Shown here: positions 44,392 to 54,182 of the stretch, piece by piece
How the letters are laid out: every line of letters begins with the position of its first letter
How positions within the stretch are numbered: position 1 is the first letter of the stretch
Source of the DNA: Aureobasidium sp. EXF-3400
Taxonomy: Eukaryota > Ascomycota > Dothideomycetes > Dothideales > Saccotheciaceae
NCBI GenBank assembly: GCA_024195585.1
Contig: SWBL01000264.1
Location: 1 to 64,000, forward strand
Reading direction: 5' to 3'
Length of the DNA stretch: 64,000 nt
The notes under the pieces: model-generated
What the model saw: the letters and a program-made list of their open reading frames with translations, nothing else
Database searches by the model: none
What the model was told of the DNA's origin: nothing
Program-made: the position numbers and the translations under genes

Positions 44392-45963
44392 TCACCGAGC
44401 AACCATACGTGTTAACGAGACGTCTCGACATAGCGAACCTGCCCACTCGCTCCGCCCAAAACCTGGATCAAGCTTTCCCTTGGTCGTTGACGCCTTTTGC
44501 TGCAACATGGATCGTATATTGGACGACGATTTGTTGCTGAATTCAATGTCTCTCCCATGCCCAAGCAGCCTTCTTCGCAATTTTTGGAACTTTGGTTTCC
44601 AAGCCCATGTCTTCATGTGTTCTACGATTGTGTTCGGCCGGCTCGTCAATACCTGGTATGACGGAGGATCATCTTTCACTCTGTAATTTGGAGGGTCGGC
44701 AGACGTTTTGGAAGCAGTTGGAAACTCCTCCGATTGAACAGGTGCTGGCCTTCTGATGTCTTCATCTGAGATGGATGGCGCATTGTGTCCGAACAAGATG
44801 AGATCTGTGATATACTCAGCCGGAGCAGGAGTGTGGGTCTTCTCGGCGAGGGAATCGGGTTCCCACTCGAGTTTCCTGTTCACCCACTGATTATCCAGAT
44901 CACTAGGCAGCTTCGACGCCGACTGCCCCCACCATCTTGCACGTCTTCCGCCAGAGTAACACTTGTGAAAGCCTTCCCGGGATGCAAGCTGCCATTCAGA
45001 CTGGTATCCCCACTGACAAGGACCGAGATTAGTCCATGTCTCGAGCAAAATCTCAAAGCCTTGGCCAGGATGGTGATAGTTCGCCAGTGTGAACTCCGTA
45101 GGACAGCAGGTACACTTGAGTGTACCACGGAGGCGGAGACCTACAGGCTGGTTCAGATACTTTGCTTCAAGTTCTGCGGTAGATTCATTCACAGCTTTAG
45201 TAATCTGAGTCTCCCCTCCGTAATGCGGGCAAGCGCTCATCAGATTGTTTACCAACCTGCCCACCGTAAACTTTGGCCCTTGGAGTTGAACATCCATGAG
45301 ATCGAGTACCGCTGCTGTCAACAATACACGTTGGCGTGTATGGAACACCAGTTGATCATTGATTATCCTTTGCTCAACGTCCAATTTCACGATTTGAGGA
45401 AGCTGCTTCATACTCGGCCCTTGGCGTGTACGAGTTTTGACTGCCCGATATCGAACGCACCAGTCGTTGTTGATCGTGCTTAGTCGAAATTTTTTTCTTG
45501 TTTCCCTCTGCATGGCTAGTCGATACGAGTTCATTATTCGTTGTACATCTTGGAACTCCCAGTAGCTTCGTGGTATTCCGCAGATTGTGAAAGCTCGTGA
45601 AGTAGATGAACAGACATGTCTTTCATTGCCCCTTTCGTACCATCGAAGATGGAGAATCTGGCAGGCATCGCAGAGCTGATGTGTAGATAGCAAGTCTCTA
45701 GACAGAATCTGGAGGAACAGATATCTTTCGTGGTTGACCAGCTCGAGTGGGGGACATGTAGGTTGTGACTGCGTCCTGCAGCCGCAACGATTTCTGCTAG
45801 GATCGAACTCAAGGGTCCATATATCTTTCAGCCCCTTAGCGTCATGTAGACTTTTGCTTGTGAGAGTGAGGCAAGCGACACTTCGCGGCGGTAAAAGTCG
45901 TGCAATTTTGACGATGATGTTGATAGGCAGATCTTCCAGTGTCGAAATTCGCTTCTTGTGCAT
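44392..45963 (-). CDS. F-box domain protein
   Basis: Single exon, 523 residues. The N-terminal F-box is clear (STLEDLPINIIVKIARLLPP, then SVACLTLTSKSLHDA, residues about 7-50), which would recruit Skp1 into an SCF ubiquitin ligase. The rest resembles the large class of fungal F-box proteins with a Cys/Trp-rich middle (CDACQILHLRWYERGNERHV, TLKCTCCPTEFTLANYHH) and a Pro/Ser-rich C-terminus. No WD or LRR repeats, so the substrate-binding mode is unknown. Such genes form an expanded, fast-evolving family in Pezizomycotina. Confidence 0.85.
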   Translation of the reverse strand: MHKKRISTLEDLPINIIVKIARLLPPRSVACLTLTSKSLHDAKGLKDIWTLEFDPSRNRCGCRTQSQPTCPPLELVNHERYLFLQILSRDLLSTHQLCDACQILHLRWYERGNERHVCSSTSRAFTICGIPRSYWEFQDVQRIMNSYRLAMQRETRKKFRLSTINNDWCVRYRAVKTRTRQGPSMKQLPQIVKLDVEQRIINDQLVFHTRQRVLLTAAVLDLMDVQLQGPKFTVGRLVNNLMSACPHYGGETQITKAVNESTAELEAKYLNQPVGLRLRGTLKCTCCPTEFTLANYHHPGQGFEILLETWTNLGPCQWGYQSEWQLASREGFHKCYSGGRRARWWGQSASKLPSDLDNQWVNRKLEWEPDSLAEKTHTPAPAEYITDLILFGHNAPSISDEDIRRPAPVQSEEFPTASKTSADPPNYRVKDDPPSYQVLTSRPNTIVEHMKTWAWKPKFQKLRRRLLGHGRDIEFSNKSSSNIRSMLQQKASTTKGKLDPGFGRSEWAGSLCRDVSLTRMVAR

Positions 45964-46371
45964 GTTGAATGTCTGAACAGATGATTGTTGATGAACAAGA
46001 ATGGAGTATGAGTTGTTGAAGAAGCCGACATTTTAATATGTATGACTGACCTGAAAATTAACTCACTCATGAAGACGACCCTCTATGTCAGGTCACGATA
46101 TCAACCAATAAAGTGACCAGAAAGCACCGTATACAGAACGCTATAAGGCTCAGTCCAGTAAAGCTTCCATTACTTGTCAGATTTTGGGAATGGTTCTTGT
46201 ACCACGTCTCGTCTCTGCTGTTGGCAATGGAAAACAAATGATGGAAAGAAAGTGGAGGGAAGGATACCCACGCCAAGAACAGATTCCCAACGCCCCTTCT
46301 TCTCGCACAGATCTAACCGATTCACAACGAAAAAAAGGTCCGCTTTTACGCTCGGCGAAAATGCAAAAGAT

Positions 46372-46443
46372 AGGTCGTACCAGGGATCGAACTTGGATTA
46401 CCGGAATCAGAATCCGATGTGCTAACCATTACACTATACAACC
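46372..46443 (-). tRNA. tRNA-Gln (anticodon CUG)
   Basis: The 72-nt minus-strand unit folds as a full cloverleaf: acceptor GGTTGTA/TACGACC, D arm GTGT...GCAC, anticodon arm TCGGA-TTCTGAT-TCCGG with CTG at 34-36, T arm CCAAG-TTCGATC-CCTGG, discriminator T. No intron and no encoded CCA. T-runs downstream (46330-46336 on the complementary strand read as TTTTTTT) serve as Pol III terminator. Three stem positions are weak: T4-G69, T27-G43 and an A52-C62 mismatch in the T stem. It may still function, but the A-C mismatch is unusual. Confidence 0.88.
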
Positions 46444-46877
46444 ATTAATGGAGGGCAGGTGCGCTCTATAGTTATATAAACTGCGACATACATGCTGTGA
46501 AGTTAAACGGGCTGGCAGACGGCCGTGGTGATTCCCCGCTTGGGGTATTCGTTAAAGCAGGTTCGTCAAAGGGCAGTAACACAACACAAAAGTTCCGAAG
46601 GACGTCGTCAACACCGTCGATTGCTCCTAGTCAAAGATCACAAGTGATTGGATATCGCGTTCTCCTTTGTCCCCCTTGCGCGACACGATCGAACGTAGTT
46701 GTGATGAGGATGTGCAAAGAAGGAGAGACAGAGATTCAAGGTTACGACTTTCTCTCCTCACCATATGCAAAGGGCTGTAATGCGTGTAACTGTAGAGATG
46801 TATAGTATCCTCGAGAAACAGGACAATATCTATCGAAGAGCGATGTCCGCTCAACTCTCTGGGCATGCATCTTGGCC

Positions 46878-46954
46878 TTGGAAACCATTGTACTTTTTTA
46901 TAGCGACGACATCGCTCTCCACCTTCGTCGAAGGAGTATATTAGTCACAGACTC
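46878..46954 (+). repeat. Degenerate dispersed repeat, copy 2
   Basis: Partner of 11655-11736. The core 46922-46954 matches 28 of 33 bases. It lies about 435 bases from the tRNA-Gln gene and about 400 bases beyond the adhesin stop codon. Nature unknown. Confidence 0.45.
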
Positions 46955-47351
46955 CCTCGTTCTTGTATCGAAAGGATCTTGGTCTGAGAGTTAATGCTGT
47001 GAAAAGCACAATATACAGGCACATTCACAAGTCACCTTAGTCCTATTGAAAGGGCTTGAAATGACAAGCAAAGAGACCTTTGATGCGCTCTCTCAGTGGT
47101 AACATGTACCCATCACGATGTGTTTGAGTGCCGGTAGAGCGGCCCCGGCATGCTATGACCTTTGCTTCATGACTATGCTCCCAGCGGCGATATACCTTTT
47201 ACTCACCAACTCGTTTTACATCACCGTCTAATATGAATAAGTCAGTCTGGTTTATCCATGTGCCTCAATATGACAACACGTTCAATGTCGAGCGTGTCCG
47301 CTCTATGTGGTTGAAAACAACATGAATCTGGATTTACCTGCTATATACAGT

Positions 47352-50300
47352 TTACACATTGTAGTATAGAACCACGTTGTCAAAATAGAGCGTGGGGACA
47401 GCAGTGCCCGTGCAGGTCGAGTAGAAATAGAAAGAAGTACTGTCGTAAGTGGCCACGCCCCTCAGGTCTCTGAGGTTCCATGATTGATAGCCACCAACAT
47501 TGTCCATACTCCATATCGCGACATTCCCGGCAGTGAAAGAGAGGTAGCACGAGGTTCCGCTTGGGATTGAAGTCCATACATCCGCAGAAAAGCTGAAGGT
47601 CTGGCCAACCTCGATGAGCGGTACGATTTGCAGGATAGATGTGGGCGCGGTGTAGTAAGAATCGAGGCCGCCGAAGGTAACAACACCCTGGCCATTGGAT
47701 CCATCGAAACTCGAGCGGGTACCAGTGGAAGACCATGTCCAAGGACTGGCACCATTAGAAAAGTCGCCATTGACGATGACTTGCTTGCGCTCTGCTACGA
47801 TAGCCTTCTCACCAGTCGTAGCCCCGAAGACACTAAGAACCACATTGTCGAACGTGATGGTTGTATCATAGTTTCCATAGCACGTCGCCTGGAGGTTCGC
47901 GTACGTGGGAATCTTGGTGAAGGTGCCGCTGACATTGACACTCAAGTGCACAGACGGTGCGGCGGTATTGGTGTCGTATCTGAAGGAACCCGAATAGAGT
48001 GCACCAGCATCGGTGCTGAGGTACACCGAGCACATATCGTTGTATTTGATTCCTGTCCTTGGAGTAGTACCCGCCAGATTCACGACTACATCGGCGTGAG
48101 CGTAAAAGCCGTTCATGGATGATGAGGGCGCTGAGGAAAAGGTCTGCCTCAGAACGCCTGAGACCATCTGTTGAGGTGGCCTAGTGTTGACGAGAGAGAA
48201 AGCCATATTGCTGTGCCAGATGTTAGTGAACGTTTCAGCATTCAGGAGAAAGAGACTGAAAGAACTTACGCCGCGCCTTGCTCGACTGAGTACTTTGCAG
48301 CACCCAGCCCTGACCATCCTGTGAGATCACCAGTGTCGAAATTGCCGTTGGTGAGCAGTGACTGACTGGCCCCATTAGGACCCGTCATGCGGATGGCAGA
48401 GTCCACAACATAGGCTGGGGCTGTCAAAGCAGGCGACATCTTCCTCTTGAGGTAGCATTGCGAATTAGATCCCCCGAATTTACCGAATGTAATTCCAACG
48501 CATGCACTGCCTTGAGCAATGCAAAGTGATACACAACCGTCGTAGGAGCTTGCTGACACAGGGTTTATGCCAACGATATTGCTGTCTGTTCCGGAGTAGT
48601 CTTTGTTACACACGATAAGGAATTGACTTCCATCAGCTATATGGATACGTTGTTAGCGTAATTCGCGTTTCAGGGGGATCAGGGGTTCATTCAAGACGAC
48701 GAACTTACCAGCTGTGAATATCTGGCCATCACGGTCGCAATTTGCCACGGGGGGTGGTGAGACCATGGTAACCACTGTGGAAGTGGCAGCCTCAACAACT
48801 ATTGACGTGTCCGTCTCATACAGGGTCGCGGTTATGGTAGTAGCAACAGTCTCTGTGGAAGTAAACCTGACGGTCTCGGAATATGTCATTGTCGCGGGAC
48901 GAGTCGCCGCTTTGCCGCAGCCTGAACGGATCGCACTCTCAGGATAAGCTCTCAGAGCTGAAGGGGTCTCGACTGCGCGTGCGACAAGCGCTGCTGGACT
49001 CGCATCGGATGTGCTGATTGTCGAGGTCACAGTGACGGTTTGAACAAAATCGGTCTCAGTGGTAAGAGAGATGATTGTTGAGGTCATGTTGGAGGTGAAC
49101 AGGTTTGACTTGGTCATGTTCGCGGACAGAGTCAACGTCTGTGTGACAGAAGGCACCGTATATCCAAGATAGGCTGTACAGAACGCCTCGAGGCGTTGCG
49201 AGGTGATCATTTCGTATGCGTCCAAAGTTGACGTCGAGGACGTTGAAGTTGAACTGGAAGTCGACTTGGAGGACGAAAGCTTGCTCGAAGTAGATGTGAA
49301 TGAGGACAAATGGCTTGAGGAGGTCTGACTGGATGAGACCTTTGTCGAAGACGAGTATCTGGTGGATGACAGCTTGCTGGTGCTTGCTACACTCTGAGAT
49401 GCTTGAGTAGATGACGATTGGCTTGTTGAGGCTTTGGTCGATGAAGCTTGAGTCGATGAGGGCTTGGTTGACGCCGACAGGAACTCGCTAGACGAAGCCT
49501 TGATTGATGAAGACTGGCTAGACGAAGCCTTGATTGATGAAGACTGGCTAGACGAAGCCTTGATTGATGAAGACTGGCTAGACGAGGCCTTAATTGATGA
49601 AGATGGGCTAGACGAAGCCTTGATCGATGAAGACTGGCTAGATGAGACTTTGATTGATGAAGCTTGGCTAGATGAAGCCTTGACTGATGAAGTCTTGCTT
49701 GTACTTGATGATGGTCTAGTCGAGGTCTTGCTTGAAAGGGTCTGAATGGATGATGAAATTCTGCTCGAAGACGTCTTGCTAGAGGTTGTCACGATGATCG
49801 TGGGCTTGCTGCTCGATTTGCTGGTAACAGTCGACAATGTCTTCGAGCTAGATTTGGTAGAAGATGTTGATCTCGTTGACGTCGTCTGCTTGGTGGTAGA
49901 CAAACTTTGCTTGGTGCTGGGTGTGCTGGTCGACGATTGAGGGGCGCTCAAAACGCATTTGCAAGCTTTCCTTACTGCAGGTATGTTCAAATTGGGAATC
50001 GGCGAGTCTTCTCGTTCACTTGTTTCGATAATCAGCACACGTAGCGATACCACGGTTTTTCGAATTGACTTACAAGGAATTGAAGAAGGTACAGAATGAC
50101 ACTGTATCCTTGAACTCTTTTGTGATGGGATTGGCAGATGTGCTTGGACATGTCGCAGCAACAAAGCTTTGAAGGCGTGCTGCCTTTGCGATTGCGGCGA
50201 GATTCTTTGCTTGGGTACCTGCGGGCTCCACACTGGTGATACATTTGCAAGCATCTAACAATGCATCCGCATTGATATTGCGAATTGGAGAATTAGTCCT

Positions 50301-50507
50301 TCCACTGATGTAGGGTTAGCCGGTAAGCTTTCAGGGCAGAATCGTGACCACATACTCGCTTAGATACCAGGCACAGAAGTAATGAGGGTTGGAGACCTGT
50401 TGTGAGACGGCAACAACATCAGAAGAGCTGCATGATCTCTGCTCTATAGCCAATGATTGAGCGGTAAGGAAGAAAGAGAACAAGGACAAAACCAAGAGAG
50501 ACCGCAT
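47352..50507 (-). CDS. Adhesin-like secreted cell-surface protein, Ser/Thr stalk plus PAN-like and carbohydrate-binding-like modules
   Basis: Five exons: 50356..50507, 50074..50304, 48709..49970, 48270..48636, 47352..48210; 956 residues. Signal peptide MRSLLVLSLFSFFLTAQSLA; an N-terminal Cys region (about 25-125, HYFCAWYLS, DACKCITS, FCTFFNSL); a 250-residue Ser/Thr/Lys stalk with ten-residue repeats (SSSQSSSIKA); then a second Thr-rich region. Exon 4 has a PAN/apple-like Cys segment (SYDGCVSLCIAQGSACVGIT). Two beta-sandwich modules follow, each opening with NGxF (LLTNGNFDTGDLTGW; VIVNGDFSNGASPWTW) like CBM4/9-type domains. No GPI signal at the C-terminus. The 103-nt intron 2 ends at an unusual TAAG acceptor, the only one that keeps frame. 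Binding partner unknown. Confidence 0.8.
49491..49700. repeat. In-frame 30-bp coding minisatellite, seven units
   Basis: Seven direct 30-bp units fill exactly 210 bases. The first three (49491-49580) are identical, units 4 and 5 differ at one to three positions, and units 6 and 7 diverge further. Each unit encodes ten residues of the Ser-rich stalk of the minus-strand adhesin gene, so copy changes keep frame. The identity gradient suggests recent expansion at one end. Confidence 0.93.
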
Positions 50508-51716
50508 GATCCGAGTATGATAACGAGAGGAAGTTGATCAGTGCGTGCAAAACACATTGTCGTGATCGCGAGAGTTTTTATAGAAAATACCATATACTGC
50601 TTGGAGCTTGAACGGACATGACCGAAACATCTGTGGTAGAATGTTCATTTCAGCGTTGTTCAGCTGAGCTATGATAAAGCCGTTGTTTGCTTGCTCCGGC
50701 CAAGTAGGCGATGCTTATACCTGCGCGGCTAATGGTACCTGTCTTGGAACGGATAGTGGAAGAAAGCAGATTTGAGACAGTAACGTCTGCTGCAGGATCA
50801 TGGTGAGTGTGCCGAACAGCTAGAGGGCTTCTCGCGACAATATCCTCGGAAAGGACAAATTCCTCTCTCGTCGCGGTTTCTCTTCTTGCCCCGACGTCTA
50901 AACCCGTCCGAAAACTGGTTGCTGTAAACAATAATCCTAAAGATGTAAGTTGAAGATGTGGTAGGGTTCATGAGATTCTGCGGCGAAGGAGCTTCGCCGT
51001 TTTTTCTTCGACCGACATCAGGAAGGGACGATCTAATAACCGTTGGCGAAGAGACTTCAATGACTTCTTCCACTGACCCTTGGCACCTCCCTTCGTGCTT
51101 CTGGACTGTCGGCCTTGTACCAGTCTCGCTTGGCAGAGCTCGTTTAGCACAATAAACATGATCCTTCTGAGCATGTCGCCTATTGTTCGCGACGACCGCC
51201 CAGGTCGCTCAGCACAGTATGGTTGAATGTTGATCGGACACCATTGAGAGAGCGCCTGAACACCATAGGAGAGATCACTGATCGCTCAGTCTGCTTGACA
51301 GCAAATCGTTACCATCAGCGCGTTGACCATGAGACGAAGTTGGTTATGCACGATCAGCCAACAAGACCTGCAAGGGTCAACGAACTCAATGTCGGGCCCG
51401 CGCTTTCTGTATTGGGCTCATGCTGCATCTCCTGAACATGTCCCAGTGTCTGTTCCAGATGTCAAAGAGCGATGGTTGATCGTCAACGGACTGTCGAGGA
51501 CTTGAGGTTCGGAAGCGAGCAACCGAAATGATTGACTTCCACGGTTCCGTCTCCCCTCGGCAAGAACCCCGCTTCCACCACCATTCATACTGTACCATAT
51601 ATTTGAGCTCTTCTATCAAGCTACCAACCAACCTCTGCCACCTGACATTACTACAAGACTAAGAGGTAACTCGTTGTCACGTATCTGAACATCACAGAGA
51701 ACAATTCATCGGAATC
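50508..51716. promoter_or_regulatory. Divergent promoter region adhesin/CMD gene
   Basis: 1.21 kb between opposite-strand ATGs. No gene or RNA recognised; a 94-codon and some shorter frames have no coding look. A long upstream region is common for regulated adhesin genes, but no specific site is identified. Confidence 0.45.
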
Positions 51717-52209
51717 ATGGCATCCAAATACACAGAGCAGAACGCAGACAAGGTCAAAGAAGCACACTCGACCCTCTACGATGCTGGTCTGGAAATGCGC
51801 AACAAAGTCGCTGGAAAGGAATACGTCGACCGCGCCCTCGCAAACGCAACCTCAGACTTTGCTCGCCCCATGCAAGAGGTACACTTCCCTCCCACCACCA
51901 ACCATTCTACAACAGAAGCTTACCAGAGAACAACTACAGCTAGCAACAGAAGCAGCATGGGGAAGCATCTGGACAAGACCAGGTCTCGATCTCAAGACTA
52001 GAAGTCTGTTGAACATAGCAATGTTGTGTGCTTTGAACCGTGGTCCTGAGTTGGCTGTTCATACTAGAGGAGCATTGAACAATGGAGCTTCAGAGGTTGA
52101 GATTAGAGAGGTCATTCTGCAGGCAGCAGTGTATGCTGGTATGCCTGCTGGAATGGAAGGTACGAAGGTTGCTGAGAAGGCTATCAATGAGTGGAAGGAG
52201 AAGCAATAG
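51717..52209 (+). CDS. Carboxymuconolactone decarboxylase-like protein
   Basis: Exons 51717..51878 and 51916..52209; 151 residues. The implied intron is only 37 nt, but it is the only GT-AG pair that joins the frames (FARPMQE|KLTREQLQLATE). Family hallmarks: WGSIWTRPGLDLKTRSLLNI, AVHTRGALNNGASEVEIREV and LQAAVYAGMPAGMEG, as in PcaC-type 4-carboxymuconolactone decarboxylases; no AhpD-type CxxC pair, so not a peroxidase. In bacteria the reaction is in the protocatechuate branch of the beta-ketoadipate pathway; fungi use a different route, so the true activity is uncertain. Tail to tail with the royal-jelly-family gene, 84 bases apart. Confidence 0.8.
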
Positions 52210-52293
52210 TATTATTCTTATAGAAGCTTGTATTATCATGAACTATTATAGTGAAGACTGAGGTGCACTCGATTCAATCCTCTTGATACTAGA

Positions 52294-53580
52294 CTAGTAG
52301 AGAGTGTTGACCTTGACTGCACCATCAGGCAGCTTTGCCCTCAACACAGCACCAGGGTGTGTTCTTCCATCAACGCCAAAGTTCCAATCAGGCTGGAACG
52401 GCAGCTGGTTGATGTTGAGATAGATATATCCATCTGCACCAACGGTAGCACCATCGGGCCACAGAATTCTAGGATCTCTGAGGAATTCATGAGTCTGACT
52501 ATCGCTAGGGTCGAAGTAGTATACAGCATTCTGCTCAGGCATGAGTTGGTAGATCTTTCCGCTGCTGTCGCCCTCAAAGCCATTGGCATCGCCACCACGT
52601 TGGCCCTTCGATGATACATTGCTGTGTGCCCAGATCTCAGCGAGGGGATTGCTGTCTCTTTCGCGCAGGTTGACAGTGGGGATCGAGTACAGAGTCTTTG
52701 ATGTCAAAGGGGAGTAGTAAGCCGTCTCGCCGTCTGTGGACAGCTGAAGACCATCGAGTCCTTCTTGTTGCCAACTGATCGGCATTCCGAGTTGACGGAA
52801 GTAGAAGGGCTTGCCGAAGTAGGTAGGCACGTCGTTGGGTACGCGCAACACACTGTGGTCTTGGTTGAGTCTGCGCCACGATTCGCCGGTCTTGAGGTCA
52901 ACCATGATCATTGCGTTGCGTCCTTCGTTGCTGCTGTCGACGAGGTAGGCGATTCCTTCTCCTGCGGTGCCCGAGACGTTTGCTCTCAAATCGAAACGTA
53001 GATCGTTGAGATAAGAATCTGGGTAGTGGACAGTGCTAGGGAAAGTGTATGTCTTGTAGATTGTGTCGTTGGAGAGAGAAATGGCCATGAGCTTGGGGCC
53101 TCCTGGCTGGGCGTAGGGCATGCTTGGGTCTCCTGCTGCATTGTGTACAGTAGGCCTTCCGGTATCCAGAATCCATAGCGTTTCCGGTCTTGTGCTAGTC
53201 TGAGGAGTGATGTATAAAGCTTGGACAGAGACAAAAGCGGAGCTGTTACCGCTGCCGAAAGCAATACCGTTCCATGTCGTGTTCAGAGTGTCGACCGGCA
53301 ATTGCAGTGCTTGAGATGGATAAGGCTTCTCAGCAGTTTTGTTGACTACCTCTCCTACAGTGTACTTGTAGTCTCCTCGTGTGTACGAGACGAAGAATCT
53401 CCCAGTTGAGCTTACAGCCAAACCGATGGGCCATTGATCGTAGTAATAGTGGTATTCTTCAATCTCTGGGCCGTAAGTGCCATTGTCGACTCGAAGAATT
53501 GTAGACGATGAGTTTTGGAAAGTGACCTGCTGGGCAAAAGCACCAATAGCCAGCAACGAAAGAGCGTTGAGATACTTCAT
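52294..53580 (-). CDS. Secreted major royal jelly / yellow family protein
   Basis: Single exon, 428 residues, with signal peptide MKYLNALSLLAIGAFAQQ. The beta-propeller family pattern is seen in WPIGLAVSSTGRFFVSYTR, LWILDTGRPT, YLNDLRFDLRAN, GIAYLVDSSNEGRNAMIMVD, LKTGESWRRLNQDHSVL, DGLQLSTDGETAYYSPLTSK and WPDGATVGADGYIYLNINQL. Members are best known in insects (yellow, MRJP) but also occur in fungi and some bacteria. Several N-glycosylation sequons (NSS, NGT, NKT, NTT, NVS). Function in fungi is not established; a lactonase-like or ligand-binding role is a guess. Confidence 0.88.
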   Translation of the reverse strand: MKYLNALSLLAIGAFAQQVTFQNSSSTILRVDNGTYGPEIEEYHYYYDQWPIGLAVSSTGRFFVSYTRGDYKYTVGEVVNKTAEKPYPSQALQLPVDTLNTTWNGIAFGSGNSSAFVSVQALYITPQTSTRPETLWILDTGRPTVHNAAGDPSMPYAQPGGPKLMAISLSNDTIYKTYTFPSTVHYPDSYLNDLRFDLRANVSGTAGEGIAYLVDSSNEGRNAMIMVDLKTGESWRRLNQDHSVLRVPNDVPTYFGKPFYFRQLGMPISWQQEGLDGLQLSTDGETAYYSPLTSKTLYSIPTVNLRERDSNPLAEIWAHSNVSSKGQRGGDANGFEGDSSGKIYQLMPEQNAVYYFDPSDSQTHEFLRDPRILWPDGATVGADGYIYLNINQLPFQPDWNFGVDGRTHPGAVLRAKLPDGAVKVNTLY

Positions 53581-54182
53581 ATTGGCGGATGGAAGTTGGG
53601 CTCAGAAAACCAAAACGCATGAGCAGTCAATTTATATAGCACTTACAAAGCATCACCTACGTACATCATGCAACAACGGCATAACGAGCCGAGTCACGTC
53701 ACCACTAATGGGAAGAACAATTCGATGGTGGATGTTTCATTTTCCTCCCCCACGGCAGATGCATTTCGAAGACGTCATGCGTGCCTGAGTGATGAGGGGA
53801 AGACCGGGGGATCACCCTGTCAAAAACCAAGTTGTGCTTCGTGCGCAACGGCAGAAGCGGCTCTTCCGTGTTCTTCCTTGCAGATCAGATGCCGGATAGT
53901 GCATCTTTCGTCGATCGTGAAACGTGCTGCAAATTCAGCCTGTACAAAAAATGGTCTTTGTGGTGGGTTGCAGTGTTGACGTTGCTGTGCCGTCAACTCC
54001 GTGGAATCTGTTTCTGAGAAACATACCGAACAGCTGGACCGTGGACACAGCGAGAAAATGATAATTCGGATGCTCATATTTCGTTATTATTGGGCATGAC
54101 CATCGACCAAAAGACAGTCAATGCCATAAGCAGAGCCCCACGACAGCGGTGCGACTCGATAGCAAGTAGAGGAAATTCTCTC
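53581..54182. other. Intergenic: royal-jelly gene promoter and IES2 3' end
   Basis: 602 bases. No gene recognised; an open frame across 53668-53979 has no coding signature. Confidence 0.45.

Larger units (their letters stand above)
45964..47351. other. Intergenic with tRNA-Gln and repeat copy
   Basis: 1.39 kb between the F-box gene start and the adhesin 3' end. Holds tRNA-Gln (46372-46443) and the repeat copy at 46878-46954, plus a CCCC-GCTT-GGGG mini-hairpin near 46535. No protein gene supported. Confidence 0.5.

Noticed and set aside
49464..49940. Long acidic repeat ORFs (LDEALIDEDW-type) on the plus strand
   Set aside because: Exact antisense of the Ser-rich stalk repeats of the adhesin gene; the acidic pattern is produced by reverse-complement Ser/Lys codons, and a stop breaks it at 49745.
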